Below the pieces are notes generated by a model. It did no database searches and was not told the DNA's origin. It was given only the letters and a program-made list of their open reading frames with translations. A DNA stretch of 64,000 nt from Demequina sp. B12 (GTDB lineage Bacteria > Actinomycetota > Actinomycetes > Actinomycetales > Demequinaceae). The DNA lies in assembly GCF_028823635.1 (NCBI RefSeq), contig NZ_JAPEHU010000001.1, forward strand, positions 558,001-622,000, given 5' to 3'. Both the position numbers and the translations under genes were made by a program. Shown here in pieces: positions 31,697-42,480 of this stretch. How positions within the stretch are numbered: position 1 is the first letter of the stretch; every line of letters starts with the position of its first letter.

Positions 31697-32980
31697 GTGA
31701 AAACGCAAGCCGACGTGATTGTGGTGGGTGCCGGGCCTGGTGGCTCCGCTGCCGCGTATTACCTGGCACGCGAGGGATTTGACGTCATCGCGCTAGAGAA
31801 GTCGTACTTCCCGCGTGAGAAGGTCTGTGGCGACGGACTCACCCCCAAAGCCGTCAAAGAGCTGGAACTTCTCAACCTCCCCACCCCCCGCGATGAAGGA
31901 TGGATCCCCAACTGGGGTCTCCGCATGGTGGGCGGCGGCCACCGCCTCGAGTTCCCCTGGCACGAACAAGACTCATTCCCCAACTACGGACTCAGCCTGC
32001 CGCGCGCCAGCTTTGACCACATCCTCGCGCAGCACGCACGCTCCGCAGGGGCCGATGTCCGCGAAGGTTGGTTCGTGACCGGTTCCGTTCGCGATGAACT
32101 CACCGGCAGGGTCACGGGAGTGACCGCGAAAGCGACAGACGAGAAGGGGCGCAAGGTAGGCGAAGAAGTCACCTACACCGCGCCCATCGTGATCGCCGCG
32201 GACGGCGTCAGCGCCCGCATCGCGCTCGGCCTTGGTCTAGAACGCATGGACAACCGCCCCATGGGCGTGGCTGTCCGCACCTACTTCGACACCCCACGCC
32301 ACGACGAAGAATGGATGGAAGGCCACCTCACCATCTGGGACGGAGAGGCAGGTAAGTCGAACCTCCTTCCCGGCTACGGCTGGATCTTCCCGCTCGGCGA
32401 CGGCACCGCGAACATCGGCCTGGGCACCCTCAGCCCCAACGGAGCCCCCTCCGGCCTGGACCACCGCGCCTTGTTCGACGGCTGGGTGAAGAACAGCCTG
32501 GGCGACTGGGGCATCGACCCTGAAGCACCCCTAGGCAAAGTCCAAGGCGCCGCCATCCCCATGGCCTTCAACCGCCAGCCTCACTACGTCCCCGGCCTCA
32601 TGCTCATCGGAGACTCCGGCGGCATGGTGAGCCCCTTCAACGGCGAAGGCATCGCCTACGCCATGCAGTCCGCGCGCCGTGCCAGCGAAGCGATCGTCGC
32701 CTGGCGGGAAGCCCGCACCGACGGCGCCCGCGAAGCCGCACTCGAAGGCTACGCACAGCAAATGAAGGACGATCTAGGCGGCTACTTCTCCCTAGGCCGA
32801 GTGTTCGCACACCTCATCGCCCACCCCTCCGTCATGAAGATCTGCACCACCTACGGCCTTCCCCGGCCCCTGGTGATGCGCTTCACCCATAAACTGCTGG
32901 CAGACGTCTACGAACCGACCGGCGGGGACTGGGCAGACCGGCTGATGTCAACCTTGACCAAGGTGGCTCCGCAGGCATGA
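31697..32980 (+). CDS. menJ: Geranylgeranyl reductase family flavoprotein (MenJ-like)
   Basis: This FAD-dependent reductase of about 427 residues is related to mycobacterial MenJ, which saturates one isoprene unit of the menaquinone tail. The N-terminal Rossmann motif VIVVGAGPGGSAAAYYLA is intact, followed by PREKVCGDGLTPKAVKEL and the second FAD motif LIGDSGGMVSPFNGEGIAYAM near residue 310. GTG 31697 is preferred from the promoter position. It lies 46 bases before nuoA, and the nuo cluster ends with a polyprenyl synthase, which supports a quinone role. Archaeal-type lipid saturation is a less likely alternative. Confidence 0.85.
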   Translation: MKTQADVIVVGAGPGGSAAAYYLAREGFDVIALEKSYFPREKVCGDGLTPKAVKELELLNLPTPRDEGWIPNWGLRMVGGGHRLEFPWHEQDSFPNYGLSLPRASFDHILAQHARSAGADVREGWFVTGSVRDELTGRVTGVTAKATDEKGRKVGEEVTYTAPIVIAADGVSARIALGLGLERMDNRPMGVAVRTYFDTPRHDEEWMEGHLTIWDGEAGKSNLLPGYGWIFPLGDGTANIGLGTLSPNGAPSGLDHRALFDGWVKNSLGDWGIDPEAPLGKVQGAAIPMAFNRQPHYVPGLMLIGDSGGMVSPFNGEGIAYAMQSARRASEAIVAWREARTDGAREAALEGYAQQMKDDLGGYFSLGRVFAHLIAHPSVMKICTTYGLPRPLVMRFTHKLLADVYEPTGGDWADRLMSTLTKVAPQA

Positions 32981-33026
32981 CCTTCATCCCCGGCGTCCCC
33001 GACGCGACAAACAAAGGAGTTGACCA

Positions 33027-33386
33027 GTGAATCCCTACGTGCCAATCGTGGTGATGATCTGCGTCGCCGCGGCCATGGCAGTCGCGGGACTGATCATCAG
33101 CTCGCTGACTGGCCCCAAGCGGTACAACTCCGCAAAAGTGGACCAGTACGAGTCCGGCCTGCAGCCCACCCCGGGCGCAACCGGCGGTGGCCGAGTACCG
33201 ATCAAGTACTACCTGGTCGCCATGACATTCATCGTCTTCGACATCGAGGTCGTCTTCCTCTACCCCTGGGCCGTCGCACACGACGCCCTGGGCTGGTTCG
33301 GCCTCATCGCAACCATGACCTTCCTCGCCCTCATCACCATCCCCTTTGTGTATGAGTGGCGTCGCGGCGGATTTGAGTGGGACTGA
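33027..33386 (+). CDS. nuoA: NADH-quinone oxidoreductase subunit A
   Basis: This is a membrane subunit of complex I, 119 residues with three helices. The conserved loop KRYNSAKVDQYESG and the following segment FIVFDIEVVFLYPWA are diagnostic of NuoA/ND3. It starts at GTG with GGAG seven bases upstream. As first gene of the nuo operon it follows the menJ-like gene after 46 bases; a separate promoter was not seen, so co-transcription is possible. Confidence 0.97.
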   Translation: MNPYVPIVVMICVAAAMAVAGLIISSLTGPKRYNSAKVDQYESGLQPTPGATGGGRVPIKYYLVAMTFIVFDIEVVFLYPWAVAHDALGWFGLIATMTFLALITIPFVYEWRRGGFEWD

Positions 33387-33389
33387 CTT

Positions 33390-33941
33390 ATGGGTATTGA
33401 AGAGAGTGCACCTCCGTTCATGCTCGGCACTGTCGAGAGCTTTGTTGGCTGGGCCCGCGCGGGCTCACTATGGCCAGCAACGTTCGGACTGGCATGCTGC
33501 GCAATCGAAATGATGGGAACCGGAACCTCCCGGTTCGACATCTCCCGGTTTGGATCTGAAGTCTTCCGCGGTTCACCCCGCCAAGCGGACCTCATGATCG
33601 TCGCCGGCCGCGTATCCAACAAGATGGCACCCATCGTCCGCCAGGTCTACGACCAGATGGCCAACCCCAAGTGGGTGCTGTCCATGGGCGTCTGCGCCTC
33701 CTCCGGTGGCATGTTCAACAACTACGCCATCGTCCAAGGCGTCGACCACATCGTCCCCGTGGACATCTACCTCCCCGGCTGTCCGCCCCGCCCCGAAATG
33801 CTGATCAACGCCCTGCTGGAACTCCAGAACCAGGTCAAGACCACGCCGTTCGGAGCCAACCGCCGCGAAATCGCCGCAGCGGCAGAAGCCGCCGCACTCA
33901 AGGCGACCCCCACCATCGACCAGAAGGGCCTGCTGCGTTGA
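33390..33941 (+). CDS. nuoB: NADH-quinone oxidoreductase subunit B
   Basis: This 183-residue peripheral-arm subunit holds cluster N2, the last iron-sulfur cluster before quinone. The ligands are visible as the adjacent cysteines in LACCAIEMM, then [10 protein letters not shown] and LPGCPPRPE. The stop overlaps the nuoC TTG start (TTGA), which decides the nuoC start. Length is normal. Confidence 0.97.
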   Translation: MGIEESAPPFMLGTVESFVGWARAGSLWPATFGLACCAIEMMGTGTSRFDISRFGSEVFRGSPRQADLMIVAGRVSNKMAPIVRQVYDQMANPKWVLSMGVCASSGGMFNNYAIVQGVDHIVPVDIYLPGCPPRPEMLINALLELQNQVKTTPFGANRREIAAAAEAAALKATPTIDQKGLLR

Positions 33942-34633
33942 GCGACAACAACGACATCCAGCCCGTCGCAGCCGAAGGGCGCTCCCCGCTGACCCTCATC
34001 AACGTCCGTGAAGGACTGTTCGGTGCCAAGGGCGACACCTCTGGATTCGACGGACTGGTCAAGCCCGTACAGATGCCCGGCGCCTCCGAACGCCCCTACG
34101 GCGAATGGTTCGACGGCGTCGTCGACATCCTCGAAGAACTCCTGGGCGACGCCGCACAGGAAGCCATCGAGTACGTGGTCGTGGACCGCGGAGAACTGAC
34201 CCTCTACATTGCCCGCGAGCACCTCCTTGCCGTCGCCCAACACCTGCGCGACGACCAAGACCTGCGCTTCGAAATGTGCTTGGGAGTCTCCGGCGTTCAC
34301 TACCCCGCAGACAAGGGCCGCGAACTCCACGCCGTCTACCCCATGCAGTCCATCACCCACAACCGTCGCCTCCGCATCGAGGTCGCCGTGGATGAAAACG
34401 ACGCCCACATCCCCTCGCTGTGCGGCATCTACCCCATGAACAACTGGCACGAACGCGAAACGTGGGACTTCTTTGGCATCATCTTTGACGGCCACCCCGC
34501 ACTCGCCCGCATCGAGATGCCAGACGACTGGGTAGGCCACCCCCAGCGCAAGGACTACCCGCTAGGCGGCATCCCCATCGAATACAAGGGCGCAGAAGTA
34601 CCCTCGCCCGGTGAGCGGAGGCAGTACCGATGA
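33938..34633 (+). CDS. nuoC: NADH-quinone oxidoreductase subunit C
   Basis: This 231-residue subunit of the complex I Q-module is a separate protein from NuoD here. The family block [24 protein letters not shown] is near residue 150, and the sequence ends with the DYPLGGIP strand. The rare TTG start is chosen because it overlaps the nuoB stop and places the N-terminus (LSDNNDIQ) correctly. The first 40 residues are poorly conserved, as in other actinobacteria. Confidence 0.95.
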   Translation: MSDNNDIQPVAAEGRSPLTLINVREGLFGAKGDTSGFDGLVKPVQMPGASERPYGEWFDGVVDILEELLGDAAQEAIEYVVVDRGELTLYIAREHLLAVAQHLRDDQDLRFEMCLGVSGVHYPADKGRELHAVYPMQSITHNRRLRIEVAVDENDAHIPSLCGIYPMNNWHERETWDFFGIIFDGHPALARIEMPDDWVGHPQRKDYPLGGIPIEYKGAEVPSPGERRQYR

Positions 34634-35970
34634 CTCACGCACCCCACGCCACCGGCGCCTTCACTGACGACCCGACCGTCCCCGAGTACACCGTCTACGG
34701 TGCCGACTGGTCAGAAACTGTCGAAGAAGCCATGCGCCTGGGCCAACAGCGCATCGTCATGAACATGGGCCCCCAGCACCCCTCCACGCACGGCGTGCTA
34801 CGCGTCATGCTGGAAATCGAAGGTGAGACCGTCACGGAAGCCCGTGCCGGCATCGGCTACCTCCACACCGGCATCGAAAAGAACATGGAGTACCGGACCT
34901 GGACGCAAGGCGTCACGTTCTGTACCCGCATGGACTACGTGGCGTCCATGGCGCAAGAACTCGTCTACTGCCTGGGCATCGAAAAGCTGCTGGGCATCAC
35001 CGACGACATCCCCGAACGCGCCTCAATCCTGCGCGTCCTGATGTCGGAGCTCACCCGCATCGGCTCCCACCTGGTAGCTGTGGGAACCGGTGGTAACGAG
35101 CTTGGTGCCACCACCATCATGACCACCGCGTTCATTGGTCGCGAAGAAACCTTCAAGATCATCGAAATGATCTCCGGTCTGCGCACCAACAACGCCTACA
35201 TTCGCCCCGGCGGCGTCGCGCAAGGCCTGCCCGAAGGTGGCATCGCAGCGCTCCGCAAGATGATCCCCGCAGTGAAGCAGCGCCTCGACGAGATGGCTGC
35301 ACTGCAGATGGAAAACCCCATCCTCAAGGGACGTCTCAAGAACGTTGCCACCATGAACCTGTCGGCCGCAACGGCGCTCGGTATCACCGGGCCCATCCTG
35401 CGCTCCACCGGTCTGCCCTACGACGTCCGCAAGGCCGAGCCGTACTGCGGCTACGAAACCTACGACTTCCAGGTCCCCACCAGCACCGACTGCGACGCCT
35501 GGTCGCGCATGGTGCTGCGCATGGAAGAGTGCTACGAGTCCCTGAAGATCGTCGAACAGTGCGTGGACCGTCTCGAAAAGCTTGGCGACGGCCCCGTCAT
35601 GGTCGCGGACAAGAAGATCGCCTGGCCCGCCCAGCTGTCGATCGGTACCGACGGCCAGGGAAACTCGCCCGAGCACATCCGGCACATCATGGGCGAATCC
35701 ATGGAAGCCCTCATCCACCACTTCAAGCTGGTGACCGAAGGCTTCGACGTCCCCGCCGGCCAGGTGTACCAAGCCATCGAAGGCCCCAAGGGCTTGCTGG
35801 GCGTCCACCTGGTGTCCGACGGCGGCACCAAGCCCTGGCGTGCCCACTTCCGTGACCCCGGCTTCAACAACCTGCAGGCGCTGTCGATCATGGCGGAGGG
35901 CGGCCAGATCGCCGACGTCGTGGTCGCGATCGCCTCGATCGACATGGTTCTGGGAGGCGTAGACCGATGA
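34630..35970 (+). CDS. nuoD: NADH-quinone oxidoreductase subunit D
   Basis: This 446-residue 49-kDa-type subunit forms the quinone pocket with NuoB. The N-terminal [16 protein letters not shown] motif (His and Thr at the quinone site) is followed by [16 protein letters not shown] and [10 protein letters not shown], and the protein ends with the conserved [11 protein letters not shown]. It overlaps nuoC and nuoE by four bases each. Confidence 0.98.
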   Translation: MTHAPHATGAFTDDPTVPEYTVYGADWSETVEEAMRLGQQRIVMNMGPQHPSTHGVLRVMLEIEGETVTEARAGIGYLHTGIEKNMEYRTWTQGVTFCTRMDYVASMAQELVYCLGIEKLLGITDDIPERASILRVLMSELTRIGSHLVAVGTGGNELGATTIMTTAFIGREETFKIIEMISGLRTNNAYIRPGGVAQGLPEGGIAALRKMIPAVKQRLDEMAALQMENPILKGRLKNVATMNLSAATALGITGPILRSTGLPYDVRKAEPYCGYETYDFQVPTSTDCDAWSRMVLRMEECYESLKIVEQCVDRLEKLGDGPVMVADKKIAWPAQLSIGTDGQGNSPEHIRHIMGESMEALIHHFKLVTEGFDVPAGQVYQAIEGPKGLLGVHLVSDGGTKPWRAHFRDPGFNNLQALSIMAEGGQIADVVVAIASIDMVLGGVDR

Positions 35971-36620
35971 CCTACGACGCAGACACCCTGGCGCAACTGC
36001 GCAAGGACGCCAACGACATCGTTGGCCGCTACCCAGTTAAGCGTTCGGCACTGCTGCCGCTACTGCACTTGGTGCAGTCCGTGGACGGCTACGTCAGCCC
36101 CGACGGCATCGCCTTCTGCGCCGATGTCGTGGACCTGACCTCCGCGGAAGTGTCCGCCGTCGCAACGTTCTACACCCAGTACAAGCGCCGCCCCAACGGC
36201 GAGTACCAGGTGGGCGTCTGCACCACGGCACTGTGCGCCACTATGGGCGGCGACGAAATTTGGCGCCAACTGTCGGACAAGTGCGGCGTGGGTCACGACG
36301 AAACCACCGCCGACGGCAAGATCTCGCTGGAACGCATCGAATGCAACGCGGCCTGCGACTACGCGCCCGTGATGATGGTCAACTGGGAGTTCTTCGACAA
36401 CATGACGCCCGACCGTGCACTGCGGATCGTGGACGACATCCTTGAAGGACGCGACGTCAAGCCCACCCGCGGCCCCAACAAGGTCTCCACCTTCAAGGAG
36501 ACTGAGCGTGTCCTGGCAGGCTTCGAAGACGGCAAAGCCGATGAAGACCAGGGCGTGGGCGACCCCACGCTCGTGGGACTCAAGATTGCCCGCGAACAGG
36601 GTTGGGAGGAGCAGCGATGA
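35967..36620 (+). CDS. nuoE: NADH-quinone oxidoreductase subunit E
   Basis: This 217-residue thioredoxin-like subunit binds the [2Fe-2S] cluster N1a. Its cysteines are visible as [10 protein letters not shown] and [12 protein letters not shown]-terminal extension of about 60 residues after the fold ([18 protein letters not shown]) is typical of actinobacterial NuoE. ATGA overlaps occur at both ends. Confidence 0.96.
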   Translation: MTYDADTLAQLRKDANDIVGRYPVKRSALLPLLHLVQSVDGYVSPDGIAFCADVVDLTSAEVSAVATFYTQYKRRPNGEYQVGVCTTALCATMGGDEIWRQLSDKCGVGHDETTADGKISLERIECNAACDYAPVMMVNWEFFDNMTPDRALRIVDDILEGRDVKPTRGPNKVSTFKETERVLAGFEDGKADEDQGVGDPTLVGLKIAREQGWEEQR

Positions 36621-37942
36621 CGGAACTCACCCCGGTACTGTCCGCCACCTGGGACGCAGAACAGTCCTGGAAGCTGTCGACCTACGAGGACCACGGTGGC
36701 TACCGTGCGCTCAAGAAGGCGCTCGGCATGGAGCAGAACGACATCGTTCAGGCCATTAAGGACTCCGGCCTGCGTGGCCGTGGCGGTGCGGGCTTCCCCA
36801 CCGGAATGAAGTGGGGCTTCCTGCCCCCGGACGACGGCGGCCCGCGCTACCTGGTGGTCAACGCCGACGAATCCGAGCCCGGCACGTGCAAAGACATCCC
36901 CACGATGCTGTCCGCACCCCACGTCCTCATTGAGGGTGTCGCGATCACGTCGTACGCGATCGGCTGTAACCACGCCTTCATCTACCTGCGCGGTGAAGTC
37001 ACTCACGTCTACCGCCGCCTGATGCAGGCCGTCCGTGAGGCCTACGCCGCCGGACACCTGGGCAAGAACATTCACGGCTCCGGGTTCGACCTGGACGTCA
37101 CCGTGCACGCTGGTGCTGGTGCCTACATCTGTGGTGAAGAGACAGCGCTGCTGGACTCGTTGGAGGGCCGTCGCGGTCAGCCACGTCTCAAGCCGCCGTT
37201 CCCCGCCGTGGCCGGCCTGTACGCCCGCCCCACCGTGGTGAACAACGTCGAATCCGTGTCCTCCGTCCCCGCGATCATTGACCGTGGCGTCGAATGGTTC
37301 ACCTCTATGGGCACCGAACGCTCCAAGGGCATGGGACTCTTCTCGCTGTCCGGTCACGTGGAACGTCCCGGCCAGTACGAGGCTCCGCTGGGCATCACCC
37401 TGCGCGAACTGATCGACATGGCTGGCGGCATGCGCGGTGGCAAGAAGTTGAAGTTCTGGACCCCCGGCGGTTCCTCGACCCCGATCTTCACAGAAGAGCA
37501 CCTCGACACACCGCTCGACTATGAATCCGTAGGCGCCGCCGGCTCCATGCTGGGCACCCGCGCTCTACAGATCTTCGACGAAACCACCTGTGTGGTGCGC
37601 GTCGTCACCCGCTGGACCGAGTTCTACAAGCACGAGTCCTGCGGAAAGTGCACCCCCTGCCGTGAAGGCACCTTCTGGCTGACCCAAATCCTCAAGCGTG
37701 TGGAAAACGGTCAGGGCACCGAAGCCGACATCCAGCAGTTGCTCGACACGTGCGAGTCGATCCTGGGCCGCGCGTTCTGCGCCCTGGGAGACGGCGCCAC
37801 CAGTTGTATCTCCAGTTCCATCCAGTACTTCCGCGAGGAGTTCGAACAGCACATCGCTGAGGGCGCATGCCCGTTCGACCACTCCAAGTCGGCTCTGTTT
37901 GAGTACGACGCCGCGAAGGTCACCGAGGAGGCTCACGCATGA
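36617..37942 (+). CDS. nuoF: NADH-quinone oxidoreductase subunit F
   Basis: This 441-residue NADH- and FMN-binding subunit has the flavin/NADH region GLRGRGGAGFPTGMKWGF near residue 55, the ESEPGTCKD loop, and the N3 [4Fe-4S] ligands SCGKCTPCREG near residue 350. ATG 36617 is taken because it overlaps the nuoE stop and follows GGAGGAG; an in-frame upstream start would extend into nuoE. Confidence 0.97.
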   Translation: MTELTPVLSATWDAEQSWKLSTYEDHGGYRALKKALGMEQNDIVQAIKDSGLRGRGGAGFPTGMKWGFLPPDDGGPRYLVVNADESEPGTCKDIPTMLSAPHVLIEGVAITSYAIGCNHAFIYLRGEVTHVYRRLMQAVREAYAAGHLGKNIHGSGFDLDVTVHAGAGAYICGEETALLDSLEGRRGQPRLKPPFPAVAGLYARPTVVNNVESVSSVPAIIDRGVEWFTSMGTERSKGMGLFSLSGHVERPGQYEAPLGITLRELIDMAGGMRGGKKLKFWTPGGSSTPIFTEEHLDTPLDYESVGAAGSMLGTRALQIFDETTCVVRVVTRWTEFYKHESCGKCTPCREGTFWLTQILKRVENGQGTEADIQQLLDTCESILGRAFCALGDGATSCISSSIQYFREEFEQHIAEGACPFDHSKSALFEYDAAKVTEEAHA

Positions 37943-40440
37943 CCTCGACCGCGGACAAGGCCACCACTGAGGCTGTCGAAACCGTCACTTTGACGATTGA
38001 CAGCCGTGAGGTGACCGTGCCCAAGGGCACCCTCATCATTCGCGCTGCCGAGCAGGTCGGCATCGACATTCCACGCTTCTGCGACCACCCGCTGCTGAAG
38101 CCAGCGGGCGCGTGCCGTCAGTGCCTCGTGGACGTCGCTGCTCCGGACCGTGAAGGCAACGTCCGTCCGTTCCCCAAGCCGCAGGCGTCATGCACGATGA
38201 CGGCGATGGACGGCATGGTCGTCAACACGCAGCACTCGTCTGAGTCTGCGAAGAAGGCGCAAGAAGGTGTGATGGAGCTGCTGCTCATCAACCACCCTCT
38301 TGACTGCCCGGTCTGTGACAAGGGCGGCGAATGCCCCCTGCAGAACCAGGCGATGAGCAGCGGCCGTACCGAGACCCGCTTCATTGATGTGAAGCGTGTT
38401 TTTGAGAAGCCGCTTGCGCTCAGCTCTGAGATTCTCTTGGACCGCGAACGGTGTGTGCTGTGCCAGCGTTGCACCCGTTTCTCCAAGGAGATCGCGGGAG
38501 ACGCCTTCATTGACTTGCAGAACCGTGGCGCTATGCAGCAGATCGGTACGTTCAACGAGGACGTGCTGAACTTTGACGGGTACGAGCCCATTGGTGTGGC
38601 TGCTGAGGACGAGTCGGGACGCGCATTCTCGTCGTACTTCTCCGGCAACACCGTCCAGATTTGCCCGGTGGGTGCGCTCACCAGCGCGTCCTACCGCTTC
38701 CGTTCACGTCCGTTCGACTTGGTGTCGAGCGCAGGTATCTCGGAGCACGACTCGTCCGGTGCGGCCATCCGTACGGACCACCGTCGCGGCAAGATTCTGC
38801 GTCGCCTTGCGGACAACGATCCCGTGGTGAACGAAGAGTGGGTGACCGACAAGGACCGCTTCGCGTTCACGTGGCAGAACCTGTCCGACCGCATCACCCG
38901 CCCGCTGGTGCGTGGTGAAGATGGCGAACTGCATGAGGCTTCCTGGCCGGAGGCGCTTGCCGCCGCGGCCAAGGGCCTGCGCACCGCGCTTGACGGTGAC
39001 GGCGAGGACGCCACGCCTCAGGGTGCCGCGGTGTTGCCTGGCGGTCGAGTCACGATGGAAGACGCCTACGCGTACCAAAAGTTCGCTCGCCTGGTGCTGC
39101 GCACCAACGACGTCGACATCCGTACACGTGTGGCTTCCGATGAGGAGCAGGACTTCCTGGGTTCCTCTGTTGCCGGTACGGGCATGGGTGTCACCTTCAC
39201 TGACTTGGAGAAGGCTCCGGCCGTTCTCCTCGCAGGCTTCGAGCCTGAGGATGAGGGCGGCGTGGTGTTCCTGCGTCTGCGCAAGTCCCTGGGCCGCCAG
39301 CGGGTCTTCACGATCGCGCCTTACTTGTCGCGTGGCGCTGAGAAGCTGGATGCCACCTTGCTCGCTACCGCCCCCGGCGGCGAGGGTAAGGCCTTCGCGG
39401 CAGTCAAGGGCTCCACTGATGCCGCTGAGGCACTCAAGCAGGACGGCGCCGTCATCATCGTGGGCGAGCGTCTTGCCGGCGCACCCGGCGCCTTCACCCA
39501 GGCGCTGGCCTTGGCCAAGCGCACGGGAGCCAAGCTGGCGTGGATTCCTCGCCGTGCAGGTGAACGTGGCGCCGTTGAAGCTGGCGCGCTTCCCGCACTG
39601 TTGCCGGGCGGACGTTCGGTGACTGAGGCATCGGCCCGTGACGCTGTTGCTCAGGCTTGGGGAGCCGATGCGCTTCCTGAGCAGGCAGGTCGTTCGGCTT
39701 CCGCGATTATCGCCGATGCCGCGGCAGGCAAGATTGACGCGCTCGTCGTGGGTGGTGTGACACCGTCCGACCTCAGCGATGACCTGACGGCGGCGCTGGA
39801 AGCTACCGGCTTTGTGTTGTCGCTTGAGGTGCGCCGCTCCGAAGTTGCCGACTACGCCGATGTGGTGTTGCCTGTGGCGCCCCCGTCGGAGAAGTCCGGA
39901 ACCTTCGTCAACTGGGAAGGCCGCCTGCGTGGATTCGCGACCGCCATCAAGACGGATGCGATGAGCGACCACCGGGTGCTCGACATTCTGGCGCGTGAAC
40001 TGGGCGTCCACCTGGGTACCGGTGCTGTCGCTGAGATTTCGCAGCAGCTCGGTTCGTTGGGCGCCGCTACCAAGGCTGAACGCCCCGCCGCCCCCAAGGT
40101 GGACGCCGCCAAGGTGGACGCTAAGGCTGGCTCGGAACTGGTCCTGGCCTCGTGGCACCTGCTGGTCGACGAAGGTGCGCTGCAGGACGGCGAACCGTAC
40201 CTCGCCGGCACGGGACGCACCGCTGTGGCGCGTCTGTCGCGCAAGACCGCGGACGCCGTGGGACTCAAGGACGGCCTGGTCACCATCTCCAGTGGCACCG
40301 GTTCCCTTGAACTCCCTGTTGTCATCACTGACATGATCGATGGCGTGGTGTGGGTGCCCGCCAAGTCGCCTGGCTCCTGGGTGGCTCAAGAACTGGGCGT
40401 CGAGCCCGGCGCACGCGTCACCGTGAAGGGAGGGGTGTGA
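37939..40440 (+). CDS. nuoG: NADH-quinone oxidoreductase subunit G
   Basis: This 833-residue iron-sulfur subunit has N-terminal ferredoxin-like ligands (RFCDHPLLKPAGACRQC), the His/Cys-ligated cluster region CPVCDKGGECPLQ, and the RCVLCQRCTRFSKE cluster near residue 175. A molybdopterin-oxidoreductase-like fold without cofactor chemistry makes up the rest. An Ala/Lys-rich linker near residue 720 (KAERPAAPKVDAAKVDAK) precedes the C-terminal domain. It overlaps nuoF and nuoH. Confidence 0.96.
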   Translation: MTSTADKATTEAVETVTLTIDSREVTVPKGTLIIRAAEQVGIDIPRFCDHPLLKPAGACRQCLVDVAAPDREGNVRPFPKPQASCTMTAMDGMVVNTQHSSESAKKAQEGVMELLLINHPLDCPVCDKGGECPLQNQAMSSGRTETRFIDVKRVFEKPLALSSEILLDRERCVLCQRCTRFSKEIAGDAFIDLQNRGAMQQIGTFNEDVLNFDGYEPIGVAAEDESGRAFSSYFSGNTVQICPVGALTSASYRFRSRPFDLVSSAGISEHDSSGAAIRTDHRRGKILRRLADNDPVVNEEWVTDKDRFAFTWQNLSDRITRPLVRGEDGELHEASWPEALAAAAKGLRTALDGDGEDATPQGAAVLPGGRVTMEDAYAYQKFARLVLRTNDVDIRTRVASDEEQDFLGSSVAGTGMGVTFTDLEKAPAVLLAGFEPEDEGGVVFLRLRKSLGRQRVFTIAPYLSRGAEKLDATLLATAPGGEGKAFAAVKGSTDAAEALKQDGAVIIVGERLAGAPGAFTQALALAKRTGAKLAWIPRRAGERGAVEAGALPALLPGGRSVTEASARDAVAQAWGADALPEQAGRSASAIIADAAAGKIDALVVGGVTPSDLSDDLTAALEATGFVLSLEVRRSEVADYADVVLPVAPPSEKSGTFVNWEGRLRGFATAIKTDAMSDHRVLDILARELGVHLGTGAVAEISQQLGSLGAATKAERPAAPKVDAAKVDAKAGSELVLASWHLLVDEGALQDGEPYLAGTGRTAVARLSRKTADAVGLKDGLVTISSGTGSLELPVVITDMIDGVVWVPAKSPGSWVAQELGVEPGARVTVKGGV

Positions 40441-41801
40441 TGCTGTCCTCGCTGATGACCGCAGTCGACCCGGGCGGAGTTCCGGTCGACGTAGCGGAGG
40501 CCCTCGCTGACGACCCGTTATGGGTACCAATCGTCAAGGCCGTCCTCATCCTGGTGTTCCTGCTGCTGAGCGTGCTGTTCGCAGTGTGGTTCGAGCGCCG
40601 TGTGATCGGACGCTTGCAGTCCCGTCCGGGCCCCAACCGTTTGGGTCCGTTCGGTCTGCTGCAGTCCGTCTCCGACGCCATGAAGCTGATGTTCAAGGAA
40701 GACATCACAGTCCGCGCCGCAGACAAGGTGCTGTACATCGCAGCGCCCATGATCTCCGTGTTCTGTGCCTTCCTGATCTTCTCCGTGATCCCGTTCGGCC
40801 CTGTCGTGACCATCCCGGGCACAGACATCACGACCCCCATGATGTTGACCGACTTCCCGGTCGCCGTGCTGTTCATCCTGGCCTGCGCCGCCCTGGGTGT
40901 GTACGGCATCGTCCTGGGTGGTTGGGCCTCCGGCTCCACCTACCCGCTGATGGGTGCGATCCGCTCCACCGCACAGGTCATCTCCTACGAACTGGCCATG
41001 GGCTTGTCGCTGGTGACGGTGTTCCTGCTGTCGGGCACGATGTCAACGTCCGGAATCGTGGAAGCTCAGGACGCCCGCTGGTGGATTTGGCCACTGTTCC
41101 CGGCGTTCGTGCTGTACGTCATCTCGATGATCGGTGAAACGAACCGTCTGCCGTTTGACCTTCCGGAAGCGGAAGGTGAACTGGTCGCCGGCTTCATGAC
41201 GGAGTACTCCTCCATGAAGTTCGCATGGTTCTTCCTCGCTGAATACATGAACATGATCAACGTGTCCGCCGTCGCCGCCACGCTGTTCCTGGGTGGCTGG
41301 CATGCGCCGTGGCCCATGGACTGGCCAGGTGGCGAGTTCCTCAACTCCGGCTGGCTTGCGCCCATCTGGCTGATCATCAAGATCTGGCTGCTCATGTTCT
41401 TCTTTGTCTGGGTGCGCGGTTCGCTCCTGCGATTCCGCTACGACCAGTTCATGAAGTTCGGCTGGAAGATCCTGATCCCCGTGGGTCTGGGGTGGCTGGT
41501 CTTCTTCTCCGTGGGTCGCCAGATCTTCGACTCGTGGGGCCGTGACCTCAACGTGTACGACGCCGTTGCCGGACTGGTGGGAATCCTGCTCACTATTTCC
41601 GTCATCAGCTTCATCAAGGATGCGAAGGACGCGAAGAAACCCGAGGAAACCGAGCCGGAGCCTGAGGTGCTTGACGCCTTTGCCGGTGGCTTCCCCGTGC
41701 CGCCGCTGCCGCACCAGACCTTGCCCCCCTCGCCACGCTCGGGTCGCACCGTCGAGGCGAGCACCAGCCGAGCCGCCACCGAAGGAGGCGACGATGACTG
41801 A
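40440..41801 (+). CDS. nuoH: NADH-quinone oxidoreductase subunit H
   Basis: This membrane subunit forms the junction between the peripheral and membrane arms of complex I. The 453-residue protein includes [18 protein letters not shown], the quinone-cavity loop [18 protein letters not shown] and [18 protein letters not shown] tail of about 50 residues rich in Pro, Glu and Ser follows the last helix and is probably disordered; such tails occur in other actinobacterial NuoH. The ATG shares a base with the nuoG stop (TGATG). Confidence 0.96.
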   Translation: MLSSLMTAVDPGGVPVDVAEALADDPLWVPIVKAVLILVFLLLSVLFAVWFERRVIGRLQSRPGPNRLGPFGLLQSVSDAMKLMFKEDITVRAADKVLYIAAPMISVFCAFLIFSVIPFGPVVTIPGTDITTPMMLTDFPVAVLFILACAALGVYGIVLGGWASGSTYPLMGAIRSTAQVISYELAMGLSLVTVFLLSGTMSTSGIVEAQDARWWIWPLFPAFVLYVISMIGETNRLPFDLPEAEGELVAGFMTEYSSMKFAWFFLAEYMNMINVSAVAATLFLGGWHAPWPMDWPGGEFLNSGWLAPIWLIIKIWLLMFFFVWVRGSLLRFRYDQFMKFGWKILIPVGLGWLVFFSVGRQIFDSWGRDLNVYDAVAGLVGILLTISVISFIKDAKDAKKPEETEPEPEVLDAFAGGFPVPPLPHQTLPPSPRSGRTVEASTSRAATEGGDDD

Positions 41802-42480
41802 GTCAGATGACGTCTGGAAGGTGAACCGCGAGCGTGAAGGCCAAGCCGAACGCTTTGTGTCGAACCTCCCCGAGCCGGGCCCCGTGGGCAAGGTTTTTGC
41901 CCCGGTCGCTGGGTTCGGTGTGACGATTCGTAACTTCTTCAAGCCCACTGTCACCGAGCAGTACCCCGAAAAGCGCGACACTGCGATGCCGCGCTACCAC
42001 GGGCGTCACCAGCTCAACCGCTATGAAGACGGACTTGAGAAGTGCATCGGCTGTGAACTGTGTGCGTGGGCCTGCCCCGCAGACGCGATCTATGTCGAGG
42101 CCGACTCCAACACGCCTGACGCCCAGTACTCACCGGGTGAGCGTTACGGTCGCGTCTATCAGATCAACTACCTGCGCTGCATCTTCTGTGGTTTGTGCAT
42201 CGAGGCGTGCCCCACGCGTGCGCTGACGATGACCAACGACTTTGAGCTTGCAGGCCCCACCCGTGAGGGTCTGATCTACGAAAAGCAGGACCTGTTGGCT
42301 CCGCTCGAGGACGGCATGCTGGCCGCGCCTCACCCCATGGTGCCGGGCACCAAGGATGACGACTACTACAAGGGTGACGTGACCCAGGTGGTCGACGAGC
42401 AGGTCGAGTGGGTGCGTGAGCACCGCCCCGAGGAGCCGACTCTTCCGGAGAACCGAAAGGCGGAGGCCGCCCGTGGTTAA
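41794..42480 (+). CDS. nuoI: NADH-quinone oxidoreductase subunit I
   Basis: This 228-residue 8Fe ferredoxin-like subunit carries clusters N6a and N6b through [12 protein letters not shown] and [12 protein letters not shown]. The C-terminal tail of about 60 residues is acidic and Pro-rich. AAGGAGG lies seven bases ahead of ATG 41794. It overlaps nuoH by eight bases and nuoJ by eight bases. Confidence 0.97.
   Translation: MTESDDVWKVNREREGQAERFVSNLPEPGPVGKVFAPVAGFGVTIRNFFKPTVTEQYPEKRDTAMPRYHGRHQLNRYEDGLEKCIGCELCAWACPADAIYVEADSNTPDAQYSPGERYGRVYQINYLRCIFCGLCIEACPTRALTMTNDFELAGPTREGLIYEKQDLLAPLEDGMLAAPHPMVPGTKDDDYYKGDVTQVVDEQVEWVREHRPEEPTLPENRKAEAARG

Noticed and set aside
38704..40530. 608-codon minus-strand frame opposite nuoG
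   Set aside because: Antisense shadow with biased composition; nuoG motifs and operon overlaps account for this DNA.
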